A stretch of DNA of 64,000 nucleotides from Gordonia sihwensis NBRC 108236 (GTDB lineage: Bacteria; Actinomycetota; Actinomycetes; Mycobacteriales; Mycobacteriaceae). Within the stretch, counting starts at the first letter, position 1. Each line of letters begins with the position of its first letter. The notes under the pieces are model-generated. The model searched no databases. It had not been told where the DNA came from and worked only from the letters and a program-made list of their open reading frames with translations. Shown here one piece after another: positions 55,581-64,000 of the stretch. Location: the NCBI RefSeq assembly GCF_000333035.1, contig NZ_BANU01000016.1, positions 1-64,000 on the forward strand, in the 5' to 3' direction. Made by a program: the position numbers and the translations under genes.

Positions 55581-56375
55581 ATGAGTCACCCCATCCGAAT
55601 CGGCGTCCAGCTCCAGCCCCAGCACTCACCGGAGTACTCCCTCATCCGGGACGCAGTGATGCGTGCCGAAGACGCGGGAGTCGACATCGTCTTCAACTGG
55701 GACCACTTCTTCCCGCTGTCGGGCGACCCCGACGGCGCCCACTTCGAATGCTGGACCATGCTCGGCGCCTGGGCCGAGCAGACCTCCCGCGTCGAGCTCG
55801 GCGCTCTCGTCACCTGTAACAGCTACCGGAATCCGGAGCTGCTGGCCGACATGGCGCGCACCGTCGACCACATCAGCGGCGGTCGTCTCATCCTCGGCAT
55901 CGGCAGCGGCTGGTTCCAGCGCGACTACACCGAGTACGGATACGACTTCGGCACCAAGGGCAGCCGACTCGACGCCCTCGGTGCCTCCCTGCCGCGACTC
56001 ACCGAACGGCTCGCGAAGCTGAATCCCGCACCCACGCGCCATATTCCGCTGCTGATCGGCGGCAGCGGCGAGAAGAAGACACTGCGGCTCATCGCCGAAC
56101 ACGCCGATCTCTGGCACGGGTTCGTCGACGTCGAGTCCTATCGCCACAAGTCTGGTGTCCTGGCTCGGCACTGCGCCGACGTGGGACGCGATCCGGCCGA
56201 GATCGAGCGGTCGGCGGAGGTCCGCTTCGACGGCGACGTCGGCGCCATGCTTCGGTTCGCCGACGACATCACGGCCGAGGGCGTCACCCTCCTCACGGTC
56301 GCCACCGGCGGACCCGACTACGACCTGACGGCGGTCCGGGAACTGGTGCGCTGGCGGGATTCGCGCACCGCATAA
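55581..56375 (+). CDS. LLM-class F420-dependent oxidoreductase
   Basis: This 264-residue luciferase-like TIM-barrel protein has [40 protein letters not shown] and [20 protein letters not shown]. These patterns typify F420-using members in Mycobacteriales. The ATG is 6 nt after GGAG. The substrate is not predictable. Confidence 0.9.
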   Translation: MSHPIRIGVQLQPQHSPEYSLIRDAVMRAEDAGVDIVFNWDHFFPLSGDPDGAHFECWTMLGAWAEQTSRVELGALVTCNSYRNPELLADMARTVDHISGGRLILGIGSGWFQRDYTEYGYDFGTKGSRLDALGASLPRLTERLAKLNPAPTRHIPLLIGGSGEKKTLRLIAEHADLWHGFVDVESYRHKSGVLARHCADVGRDPAEIERSAEVRFDGDVGAMLRFADDITAEGVTLLTVATGGPDYDLTAVRELVRWRDSRTA

Positions 56376-56439
56376 TCGGTGCCGGCCCGATGGGCCGAAG
56401 CGGACACCGCCCGGGACGCGCCCGATATAGTCCGGATTC

Positions 56440-58092
56440 ATGACCCGACCCCGGAACCGACTCTCCCGAATCCGTCTGGCGACGGCGCTCTCCGGCATCG
56501 TCATGACGATCGTTCTGCCACTGTCCGGCGCCCCGGCCGCGCACGCCGGACCGGCGTCGTGTGTTCCCTTCGGCACCGCACAGATTCCGCCGGGCGTTCC
56601 GTCCACCGGTGATCGCACCGGACTGACGACCTTCGCCGAGTACACGGGCAAGCAGGCGCCGTCACGCGTGGACCTGCGGACCGAGAAGACTCAGTTCAAT
56701 CGATTCTGGGAGTTCGCACTCACCGACGCCGGCACGCTGGTGACCCGGCCGCGTCCCCCGCGGTCAGCAGCGGACAGCCGCTGGCGGACGGTCCCCCTGC
56801 CGTCCTGCCTGCGCGGACGGCTCGTCGCGATCTCACTGGACGACGACGAACTGGTCGGCGTGGATCGAGAAGGCTGGATCTACACCATGGACAACGTGAC
56901 CCAGTCCCCTCTGCTGTGGAACTGGACCTCCGCGTGGGGCGCCATGCTGTGGACGGGGCCCGGCCGCAAGCTGCCGGACGACCGCCGCGGCGGCTGGGCG
57001 CTCAGCGTGACCTCGCCGTCGGACAACCGGGCGTACCTGGATATCGCCGGCCGCGTCCACCCCTCCGGTCAGGCGAAGATGACGATGATCCCGGCGCTCA
57101 CCGGCGACGGCAGCCGGATCACCTACGCCGATCCGTGGCTGCCCAACGACGACAGCTACGAGATCGGCAGCCCGCTCGGCGGCCGGTTTCAGTCCGTGGC
57201 CCTCTCGGCCGCCGGATCCACCACCTTCGTCGTCAACCGGTACGGCGACATGTTCACGCGCACTTTTGATTTCGACTCTTCCGGATCGGATTCGGTGTTC
57301 TTCCGCTACAGCTGGGACCCGCAGACCGGGAAGCCCAGCGCCACCAACCTGACGGTCGAGGCCTTCGATCGGTCGACCGCCGCGGTCCAGCTCCCCGCAC
57401 CCGACTGGACACGCCAGCCCAAGATTCCCGGCGAGATCACCTCCGCGATCACCGTGATCTCCACCGGTCCTGGCCCCGAGAAGCGCGAGCTCCGGGTGGA
57501 AGGCCGGAGCAATGGCCGAACGGGCTTCTGGCACAAGGACCTTCACGCCTCGACATGGACGTTCACCCCGACCGGCAGCACGCTGCAGGGCCGGCTCCTG
57601 GAGAACTCGCCCGGCGATCGGTCCGCGGAGACGCTCGCCCCCGAGAAGCCGTGGAATCTGTCGGCGTCCCTCCCCTCCCGCTCCGCGCTCGTCGACGGGC
57701 AGACACTCATCGATATCGGTATCCCGTACAGCGTCATCGACCCGCGGATGCTCGACGAGGTGGGACTCACCGCGGCGCCGTCCGGCTACCGACTGTCGGT
57801 GTCGAGTTTCGATCCCGCGGTCACCACTCGGCCGGCCACCGTCACCACTCCCGACGGCCATCGGATTCCGGTGCTCCTGCACACCGCCGACGGTATGCGG
57901 ATGACGCCCGGGCACGTCGGCCTCACCCGCACCCCGCGCCATCTGGTCGGCGCCGTGGAGATCCCCCGCGAGGCCTTCGCGAATCGCGACCGGGACCCGG
58001 AGCTGCGCCGCTTCGTCGACACGTGGATGCGAGGCAAGTCGATCGCCCCGATCACGCTGAGCGCCACCACCACCGACCTGGTGGTGCGCTGA
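56440..58092 (+). CDS. Secreted protein of unknown function
   Basis: This 550-residue protein has a basic N terminus, a hydrophobic LATALSGIVMTIVLPLSG and a likely cleavage site at AHAGP. The mature part is beta-rich with repeated blade-like strands (FWEFALTDAGTLVTRP, LDDDELVGVDREGWIYTMDN, VNRYGDMFTRTFDF), suggesting a beta-propeller. No catalytic motif is seen. It stands alone between two unrelated genes. Confidence 0.75.
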   Translation: MTRPRNRLSRIRLATALSGIVMTIVLPLSGAPAAHAGPASCVPFGTAQIPPGVPSTGDRTGLTTFAEYTGKQAPSRVDLRTEKTQFNRFWEFALTDAGTLVTRPRPPRSAADSRWRTVPLPSCLRGRLVAISLDDDELVGVDREGWIYTMDNVTQSPLLWNWTSAWGAMLWTGPGRKLPDDRRGGWALSVTSPSDNRAYLDIAGRVHPSGQAKMTMIPALTGDGSRITYADPWLPNDDSYEIGSPLGGRFQSVALSAAGSTTFVVNRYGDMFTRTFDFDSSGSDSVFFRYSWDPQTGKPSATNLTVEAFDRSTAAVQLPAPDWTRQPKIPGEITSAITVISTGPGPEKRELRVEGRSNGRTGFWHKDLHASTWTFTPTGSTLQGRLLENSPGDRSAETLAPEKPWNLSASLPSRSALVDGQTLIDIGIPYSVIDPRMLDEVGLTAAPSGYRLSVSSFDPAVTTRPATVTTPDGHRIPVLLHTADGMRMTPGHVGLTRTPRHLVGAVEIPREAFANRDRDPELRRFVDTWMRGKSIAPITLSATTTDLVVR

Positions 58093-58119
58093 GGCATCGC
58101 ACGGGTCCGCGACGCCGGA

Positions 58120-59529
58120 TCAGCCGTCCCGGAGCGCCGTCTTCGCCGCGCGGTAGCCGGACATACCGTGGACACCGCCACCCGGGGCCGTCGCCGACGA
58201 GCACAGGTACACGCCGGGTACCGGAGTCCGATGCGGCCGCGCCGACAGCACCGGTCGTGCCAACAGCTGCCGCAGATTGGCTGCGCCGCAATTGATGTCG
58301 CCTCCGACGCAGTTGGCGTTGTAGTCCTCGTAGCCGGACGCGGTCGTGACGATCCGACCCTCGATCGTGTCGGTGAAACCCGGTGCGCACCGTTCGATCT
58401 CGGCGACGATCCGGTCGGAGACGTCGCTCCCGCAGCCCGCGGGGACGTGGCAGTACGCCCATGCCAGGTGAGTTCCCGCCGGCGCACGCGAGGGATCGAC
58501 CCGCGTGGGTTCGCCGCCGAGCACCCACGGTCGGTCGGGCACCCGGCCGGCCGCGACGTCGGCCTCCGCGCCGCTGATCTGCGCGCGGTCGCGCGCGATG
58601 TGAAAGGTAGCCGTCGACAACAATTCCTCGGCGCCCGCCCCCGACCAGGGAATCGGCTCGCGCAGCAGGAAGTCGACCTTGCAGACACCGCCGCCGTACT
58701 CGAAACGCTCGAGACGCCGGACATACCGGGACGGCAGCCGCTCCCCCATGATCTGCACCAGCGCGCGGGGCGAGACGTCGAAGAAGACCTGCCCGGCGGT
58801 CGGCAATTCGCGAGCCGAGCGCACTCGCCGGCCGGTCTCGATCCGCCCGCCGTTGCCGAGGATGATCGCGGCCAGCGCGTCGACGACGGACTGGGATCCG
58901 CCGGCGGCAACGGGCCAACCCGCCTCGGTCAGCGTTCCCAGCAGAAGTCCGGGGGCGGCCGAACCGAGCGCGTCCGAGGGCCGGATGGCGTGCGCGGCCA
59001 CCGCCGCGAACGCGGTGCGCACCCGTTCGGTACGGAAAGCCCACCGGACCAACGCGTCGACGGGCATCAGGGCCTGCGGACCGAAACGCGCCATTCGCGG
59101 CAGATGCCGGGGAAACGCGGGCATCCGTAACGCGTCATGCGCCGCCCCGGTGCCGAGCGCGACCGTCCGACGCCACGCCCGGGCATCGTCGCCCAGCTCA
59201 CTCGCCCGTCGCACCGGATCGCGGTACACGCCCAGGGCATCACCTCGCGAGAAGATGTGGGCGAAAGAGACTTCCGGCACCAGCCACTCGACCCGGTCCG
59301 CCAGGCCGAGTTCGGCGAACGCCGGCGACGCGTACCCGGTCGGATGGACGGCCGCGCAGACGTCGCGCCGAATTCCGGTTCCGAACGCCTCGTCAGTCCG
59401 CGAACCGCCGCCGATCGTGTCCTCCGATTCGATGACCAGCACCGATCGGCCCGCACGCGCCATCACCGCTCCCGCGGTCAATCCGTTCGGACCGGAACCG
59501 ATCACGATCGCGTCCCATTCGTTACCCAC
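58120..59529 (-). CDS. FAD-dependent oxidoreductase, phytoene-desaturase-like
   Basis: This 469-residue protein begins with an FAD-binding fold (DAIVIGSGPNGLTAGAVMAR, then VIESEDTIGGGSRT) and ends with the typical PGVYLCSSATAPGGGVHGMSG. The middle domain resembles CrtI-type and amine-oxidase-like enzymes. No carotenoid genes are adjacent, so the substrate is open. Convergent with the secreted-protein gene, 27 bp apart. Confidence 0.88.
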   Translation of the reverse strand: MGNEWDAIVIGSGPNGLTAGAVMARAGRSVLVIESEDTIGGGSRTDEAFGTGIRRDVCAAVHPTGYASPAFAELGLADRVEWLVPEVSFAHIFSRGDALGVYRDPVRRASELGDDARAWRRTVALGTGAAHDALRMPAFPRHLPRMARFGPQALMPVDALVRWAFRTERVRTAFAAVAAHAIRPSDALGSAAPGLLLGTLTEAGWPVAAGGSQSVVDALAAIILGNGGRIETGRRVRSARELPTAGQVFFDVSPRALVQIMGERLPSRYVRRLERFEYGGGVCKVDFLLREPIPWSGAGAEELLSTATFHIARDRAQISGAEADVAAGRVPDRPWVLGGEPTRVDPSRAPAGTHLAWAYCHVPAGCGSDVSDRIVAEIERCAPGFTDTIEGRIVTTASGYEDYNANCVGGDINCGAANLRQLLARPVLSARPHRTPVPGVYLCSSATAPGGGVHGMSGYRAAKTALRDG

Positions 59530-59582
59530 CGTGCCCCGTTCACCGACCCAGAACCGTCAGACTCACAAGCTAGATTGAGTCC

Positions 59583-61607
59583 ATGGTTTTCGCGAGCATC
59601 CAGCGTCTGATCCGGGCCCGCCTACTCATGGTGACGGTCTCGGCTCTCGCGGTCCTCGCGGCACTGCTCTTCACCGGGGCCGGCAGCGCTCGGGCTCAGG
59701 CGCCGCTGCGCATGGCCGATCAGGTGGTCGACACCGCCGGCGTCTTCAGTGAGGCCGACCACGACAAGATCGCCTCCGCGATCGACGCTCTCTATAACGA
59801 CCACAAGATCCAGATGTGGGTGGTCTACGTCGACTCCTTCGACGGCATGAAGGCGGCCGACTGGGCCCGCCAGACCGAAGACCTCAGTGATTTCGGCGAC
59901 CGCGACGTACTGCTGGCGGTGGCCACCGGGGACCGCGGCTACCGGCTCACCGCGCCGGCCGCGATCGACGGTCTCACCCAGGACGAGATCAACAGCATCG
60001 CCACCGACACGTTGGTCCCGGATCTGAAGCGGGGACGGTGGGCGGCGTCGGCGCTCGACACCGTCGACGAGATCGACGCGGCGGCGGCCGGCGATGAGTC
60101 CCACGCCGGAGCGATCGCCGCGGGGGTGGTCGGCGGCGCGGCCGTGATCGCGGGCGGCGGCTTCCTCTACCTCCGCAGGCGGCGACGCCGGGCTCACGCC
60201 GCGCACGTGGACGATCTGCGTGAAGCCGGCGACTCGTTGACCGTCGACCAGTTGTCCGAGCAGCCCCTCGAAGTACTCCATGCATGGTCGCGGGAGGTGC
60301 TCACCGACACCGACAATGCCGTCAAGACCAGCGCCGACGAACTCGTCCTCGCGATCGACGAGTTCGGTGAGGCGGACGCCGCGCCGTTCACCGCGGCGCT
60401 CGGCGCCGCCCAGCGCGCGCTGGCGTCGTCGTTCGCGCTCCGTCAGAGATTGGACGATCACATCCCGGAGACCGCCGACGAGCAGCGGTCGATGCTGGTT
60501 CAGATCATCACCTCGTGCTCGGACGCGGATGCGCTGCTGGACGAGCAGGTGGAGAAATTCGACGCCATGCGCAACCTGCTGATCAACGCCGCGGAACGGC
60601 TCGACGAGCTGACACGGCGGATCGTGGAGACCACGGCCCGCCTGCCCCGATCCGAAGCCACCCTGGCCGAGCTGACCGAGCGGCACGGCGGAACCGTGGT
60701 CTCCTCGATCAGCCAGAACGTCGCCCTGGCGCGTGAGCAACTCCGGTTCGCCGAGGACAGCACCGATCAGGGCCGCGAGGCGATCGCCCTGCCCGCCGGA
60801 CAGCAAGGACCCGTCGTGGCCGACATCCGGTCGGCCGAGGGAGCGCTGGAGACCGCCGCCAAACTGCTCGACGCGATCGACTCGGCCGACGCGACCCTGG
60901 CCCGCGCTCGTCACGGCCTGTCGCCGCTGACGGCCGATGTCACGGCCGCGGTGGCGCAGGCCGAGGGACTGCCGGCTCCCCCACCCGATCTCACGGCTGC
61001 GATCGGGAAGGCGAAGGCGGCGCTCGCCACCGCGGACTCGGAGGCCGACACCGACCCGCTGGGCGCCTTCGCTGCCCTCTCGGAGGCCGACGCGGATCTC
61101 GATGCCGCACTGGCCGCCGCACATCGGACCGTCGACGAGACGTCGCGGCGCACCCAGCTGATAACCAATGCGCTCGAGACGGCCGAAGCCAAGACGCAGG
61201 CCGCGGCCGACTTCATCGAGACCCGGCGCGGTGCCGTCGGCTCCGTCGCCCGGACCCGCCTGTCGAGGGCGCAGCAACTCGGCGCCGAAGCGGTTCGGCT
61301 CTCCGACACCGACCCCGACCGGGCTCTGGAGCAGGCGCGGCAGGCGTCCCGGAACGCCGACGAGGCGCTGATGGCGGCACAGAACGACGTCGTCGCCTGG
61401 CAGGACCAGCAACGGGCTGCCGGCGCGGCCGACCGGACCGGTCCTCCGATCGCCGGTGCCGTCCTCACCGGCATCCTCGTCGACAGCGTTCTGCGCGGCA
61501 CGATGCGTCCGGGATCGTTCGGCGGCTACAGCTCCGGCGGACGCAGTCCCGGTTCCTACGGCGGGTCGTCGAGTTCGGGCCGCATCGGGACCGGCGGTCG
61601 CTTCTGA
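59583..61607 (+). CDS. TPM-domain membrane protein with long coiled coil
   Basis: This 674-residue protein has a signal or anchor segment, a TPM domain at ~45-165 (MADQVVDTAGVFSEADHDKI, QTEDLSDFGDRDVLLAVATG) and one membrane helix (~177-197). A ~430-residue mostly helical cytoplasmic part and a Gly/Ser-rich tail follow. TPM domains act in membrane-protein quality control or as weak phosphatases. The architecture matches mycobacterial TPM proteins. Function unproven. Confidence 0.85.
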   Translation: MVFASIQRLIRARLLMVTVSALAVLAALLFTGAGSARAQAPLRMADQVVDTAGVFSEADHDKIASAIDALYNDHKIQMWVVYVDSFDGMKAADWARQTEDLSDFGDRDVLLAVATGDRGYRLTAPAAIDGLTQDEINSIATDTLVPDLKRGRWAASALDTVDEIDAAAAGDESHAGAIAAGVVGGAAVIAGGGFLYLRRRRRRAHAAHVDDLREAGDSLTVDQLSEQPLEVLHAWSREVLTDTDNAVKTSADELVLAIDEFGEADAAPFTAALGAAQRALASSFALRQRLDDHIPETADEQRSMLVQIITSCSDADALLDEQVEKFDAMRNLLINAAERLDELTRRIVETTARLPRSEATLAELTERHGGTVVSSISQNVALAREQLRFAEDSTDQGREAIALPAGQQGPVVADIRSAEGALETAAKLLDAIDSADATLARARHGLSPLTADVTAAVAQAEGLPAPPPDLTAAIGKAKAALATADSEADTDPLGAFAALSEADADLDAALAAAHRTVDETSRRTQLITNALETAEAKTQAAADFIETRRGAVGSVARTRLSRAQQLGAEAVRLSDTDPDRALEQARQASRNADEALMAAQNDVVAWQDQQRAAGAADRTGPPIAGAVLTGILVDSVLRGTMRPGSFGGYSSGGRSPGSYGGSSSSGRIGTGGRF

Positions 61608-61683
61608 CCGGCGTCGGTCCGTCTCACTCCGGTGGTCGAGGTATCCCGGACGTGTGACGTTCCCCATTTTCCTGACGTGAACT

Positions 61684-61697
61684 CCCTGTTCACAGGG
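61684..61697. promoter_or_regulatory. Palindrome upstream of the MarR gene
   Basis: CCCTGTTCACAGGG is a perfect 6+2+6 palindrome, partly overlapped by TGAAC/GTTCA. It lies 58 bp before the MarR start and may be an operator or a short terminator for the TPM gene. Confidence 0.35.
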
Positions 61698-61723
61698 CGA
61701 TCGATGGCTCCGCGGTCCTTTAT

Positions 61724-61755
61724 TTAGGCTTACGAAGTATTAGGCTTACGAAGTA
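61724..61755 (+). repeat. Exact 16-bp tandem repeat overlapping the MarR start
   Basis: TTAGGCTTACGAAGTA occurs twice without a gap, and the second copy ends on the first base of the MarR ATG. Each copy contains CTTACGAAG, which is nearly palindromic. The position suggests a MarR autorepression site covering the start of the marR-MFS message. Confidence 0.7.
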
Positions 61756-62195
61756 TGACCGATGAGAACGCCCCCGACCTCGCCTCAGGACTGCGGCACA
61801 CGGTGACGCGGTTGTACCTGACCCTGCGACGCAACTCGCCCATCAGTGAGCTCAGCGCCGCCCAGGCCTCGGGACTGGCCTCGCTCGAGGACTACGGCCC
61901 GATGAGGATGGGCGAGTTCGCCGAACGCGAATCGATCCGGATGCCGACCGCGACCGCACTGATCGACGGCCTGCACCGGGGCGGATACGTATCCCGCGAA
62001 CCCGATCCCGACGACCGCCGGGCAGTGATCATCGCAGCCACCGACACCGGCTCCGAGATCGTCAGCGACATCCGGACCCGTCGAGACGACAGTGTCACGC
62101 GCGCACTGCAGACCCTGTCCGACGATCACCGCGCAGCCCTGGCAGCCGCCCTGCCCGCCCTGCGTGAACTGCAGACTCGAATGGAGCTTTCATGA
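61755..62195 (+). CDS. MarR-family regulator of an efflux gene
   Basis: This 146-residue regulator has a winged helix (MGEFAERESIRMPTATALID, then GYVSREPDPDDRRAVII) flanked by dimerisation helices. There is no good ribosome-binding site, so the message may be leaderless. Its stop overlaps the MFS start as ATGA, so the two are coupled. It should repress both by binding the tandem repeats at its start. Confidence 0.92.
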   Translation: MTDENAPDLASGLRHTVTRLYLTLRRNSPISELSAAQASGLASLEDYGPMRMGEFAERESIRMPTATALIDGLHRGGYVSREPDPDDRRAVIIAATDTGSEIVSDIRTRRDDSVTRALQTLSDDHRAALAAALPALRELQTRMELS

Positions 62196-63430
62196 GCACT
62201 GACTCCCACTCCCTCACCGCGGCCTTCAAAGGGCAACCGCGGACCGTCTGGGTGACCGCGTTCGCCGCGGTCATCGCGTTCATGGGGATCGGCCTCGTCG
62301 ACCCCATCCTCAACACCATCCGCGAGGCGCTCGGCGCGCCCGAGACCAAGCTCACGCTGCTGTTCGGCGTCTACATGGGCGTCCAGGTGGTGGCCATGCT
62401 GCTGACCGGATGGTCGGCGTACCGGTTCGGCCCCAAGCGGACCCTGACCACCGGACTGGTGTGCATCGTCATCGCGGCCGGCCTGTCGACCTTCGCCGGA
62501 AACATCGACCAACTCATCGCCCTGCGCGTCATCTGGGGTCTGGGCAACGCACTGTTCATCGCCACCGCGCTCGCCTTCATCGTCGGACAGGCCACAGGCG
62601 GCCAGCAGGGAGCGATCCTGCTGTACGAGGCCGCACTGGGAGCGGGACTGGCCGTCGGTCCGCTGCTCGGCGCCGTCCTCGGCGAGTGGACGTGGCGCGC
62701 ACCGTTCGCCGGCACCGCACTGCTCATGCTCGCGGGCGCCGTCCTGTGCGCCGTCATGCTCCCCGCCGACGGACCTCGTGAACAGCGGCAACCAGTCAAA
62801 CTACTCGATCCGATCAAGGCGCTGAAGAACCGCAGCCTGCTCATCAACTCGATCGGCTCGGCCTTCTACACCGGCGCACTGTTCACCGTCATCGCCTGGG
62901 CACCGATCGCGATGGGCCTGCGCCCCATCTACGCCGGAATGGTCTTCTTCGGATGGGGTCTGCTGACCGCGCTCTCCGGCGTCTTCGTCGGGCCGCGCAT
63001 CGCCTCGGCCATCGGTGCTCGCGGCGGCGTCCTCTCCGCCATCGGCGCCTACCTGGTGACGATGGTGCTCGCCGCGATCGGCGTCGTCGATCATCACGTG
63101 TGGCTGATCGGTCTGGCCGTGGTGCTCTCGGGCATTCCCTCCGGTGTGCTGAACACGCTGTTCACCGGCGTCGCGATGTCGGCCGCCGACGACTCCACCC
63201 CGCGGTCGGTGGCCAGCGCCGGATACAGCTTCCTGCGCTGGATGGGCGCCGCCGCCTCTGCGGTGATGGTCGCCTACCTCGCCGAGTGGTTCGGCATGGC
63301 CGCCCCGTTCTGGTTCGCCGCAGGCTACTGCGCGGTGGCCGTGGCCGCCCTGGTGCTCGCGGGAGGCAGCAAGCCCGACGAGCACACGGTGGACCCGGAG
63401 GCCGTCCTGGTCGGCGCCGAGGAGTACTGA
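62192..63430 (+). CDS. MFS efflux transporter
   Basis: This 412-residue protein has 12 predicted membrane helices and is a drug:H+ antiporter-type MFS member. MFS signatures are GVYMGVQVVAMLLTGWSAYR with RFGPKR after helix 2, and GAGLAVGPLLGAVLGEWTWR in helix 5. It is translated together with a MarR repressor, a common arrangement for inducible drug efflux. The substrate is unknown. Confidence 0.92.
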   Translation: MSTDSHSLTAAFKGQPRTVWVTAFAAVIAFMGIGLVDPILNTIREALGAPETKLTLLFGVYMGVQVVAMLLTGWSAYRFGPKRTLTTGLVCIVIAAGLSTFAGNIDQLIALRVIWGLGNALFIATALAFIVGQATGGQQGAILLYEAALGAGLAVGPLLGAVLGEWTWRAPFAGTALLMLAGAVLCAVMLPADGPREQRQPVKLLDPIKALKNRSLLINSIGSAFYTGALFTVIAWAPIAMGLRPIYAGMVFFGWGLLTALSGVFVGPRIASAIGARGGVLSAIGAYLVTMVLAAIGVVDHHVWLIGLAVVLSGIPSGVLNTLFTGVAMSAADDSTPRSVASAGYSFLRWMGAAASAVMVAYLAEWFGMAAPFWFAAGYCAVAVAALVLAGGSKPDEHTVDPEAVLVGAEEY

Positions 63431-63475
63431 GCCGAGAGACGTCATGCAGAGCCGGCATTCAATAGGATCGACGGT

Positions 63476-64000
63476 ATGCCTACCGCTTTGATCACCGGTG
63501 CCAGTCGTGGGGTCGGTGCGCAGATCGCGAAAGCGCTCGCACCGACCCACGACTTGATTCTGGGCGGCCGCGGGTCGGCCGAACTCGACCGTGTAGCAAC
63601 GGAATTGGACGGCGCCGTGACTCTTCCGGTGGACCTCACCGATTACGCCGCCCTGGAAACCGCTCTGGAGACCGTCGCCCGTCTCGATGTGCTCATTCAC
63701 AGCGCGGGAGTCGCGAGCAGCCTCGAGGCCGTCGCCGACACGCCCGTCGAGGAATGGCGGCAGGTGATGGATGTCAACGTGATCGCGGCCGCCGAGGTCA
63801 CTCGACTGCTGCTCCCGGCGTTGCGGGCCGCCGACGGGCACGTCGTCTTCCTCAACTCCGGCGCGGGAATGAACGTGCGGGCCAATTGGACGCCCTATGC
63901 CGCAAGCAAATTCGCGCTCCGGGCCCTGGCCGACGGGCTGCGCGCCGAAGAACCCGCACTCCGGGTCACGTCCATCTTCCCCGGACGCATAGACACCGAT
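63476..64000 (+). CDS. Short-chain dehydrogenase/reductase, 3' end outside the window
   Basis: The first 175 residues show the SDR cofactor motif ITGASRGVGAQIA, then IHSAGVAS, and the catalytic Ser in VFLNSGAG with YAASK following. About 50 residues are missing at the window edge. The ATG lies 45 bp after the MFS stop, so it may be in the same transcript. The substrate is unknown. Confidence 0.9.
   Translation, partial: MPTALITGASRGVGAQIAKALAPTHDLILGGRGSAELDRVATELDGAVTLPVDLTDYAALETALETVARLDVLIHSAGVASSLEAVADTPVEEWRQVMDVNVIAAAEVTRLLLPALRAADGHVVFLNSGAGMNVRANWTPYAASKFALRALADGLRAEEPALRVTSIFPGRIDTD

Overview
The window is a high-GC actinobacterial chromosome segment from a mycolic-acid-type organism (Mycobacteriales, most like Gordonia or a close relative; inference). 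The backbone order dnaB - rplI - rpsR - ssb - rpsF - membrane glycosyltransferase - ponA - DUF5318 - PadR regulator - ino1 matches the known M. tuberculosis Rv0058-Rv0046c neighbourhood. MmpL and F420-type LLM proteins fit the same lineage.

Layout. 1-2683 is a pile of insertion sequences: an IS256-family transposase broken by an IS3-family element that is itself cut by a second, complete IS3-family element. 2691-6564 holds an MmpL transporter and its TetR regulator, with matching operator-like repeats in front of both genes. 6728-8044 is a third IS3-family element whose right end amputates a small gene translated together with a SNF2/DUF3883 helicase (8042-11853). 12016-19275 is a Tn7/Tn5053-like transposition module: two TniQ-type proteins, a TniB/TnsC-type ATPase, a TniA/TnsB-type DDE transposase and a TnsA-like protein. 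Short TAGCANNAAATC repeats in front of tnsA and again just before the dnaB 3' end suggest that the transposon end lies against dnaB, enclosing an EcsC-like gene.

20533-33867 is core chromosome. DnaB carries a 276-residue intein with class 3 features in its Walker A loop. A DnaA-box-like cluster lies upstream of dnaB. rpsF-ssb-rpsR-rplI follow, then a GT-C/GNAT fusion protein, a GT-C relative, PonA, DUF5318, a PadR regulator and inositol-1-phosphate synthase.

34040-41097 is a seven-gene leftward operon with very short spacing: a J-like/TPR membrane protein, a lid-less Hsp70, a GrpE-like factor, an FtsK/SpoIIIE-type ATPase, a tail-anchored coiled-coil protein and two small helical proteins. 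It looks like a dedicated chaperone plus motor system and is the best candidate for an undescribed system here. Tiny Cys-rich and zinc-ribbon genes with their own terminator lie just upstream.

41862-64000 is mostly housekeeping and regulatory: a TerC-like protein, a CPA2 antiporter, a two-component cluster behind argG, gnd, trpB2, a quinone-oxidoreductase-like protein, dinB, a methyltransferase, an LLM oxidoreductase, secreted proteins, a CrtI-like oxidoreductase, a TPM-domain protein, a MarR-MFS efflux pair and a partial SDR. No tRNA, rRNA or CRISPR array was recognised.
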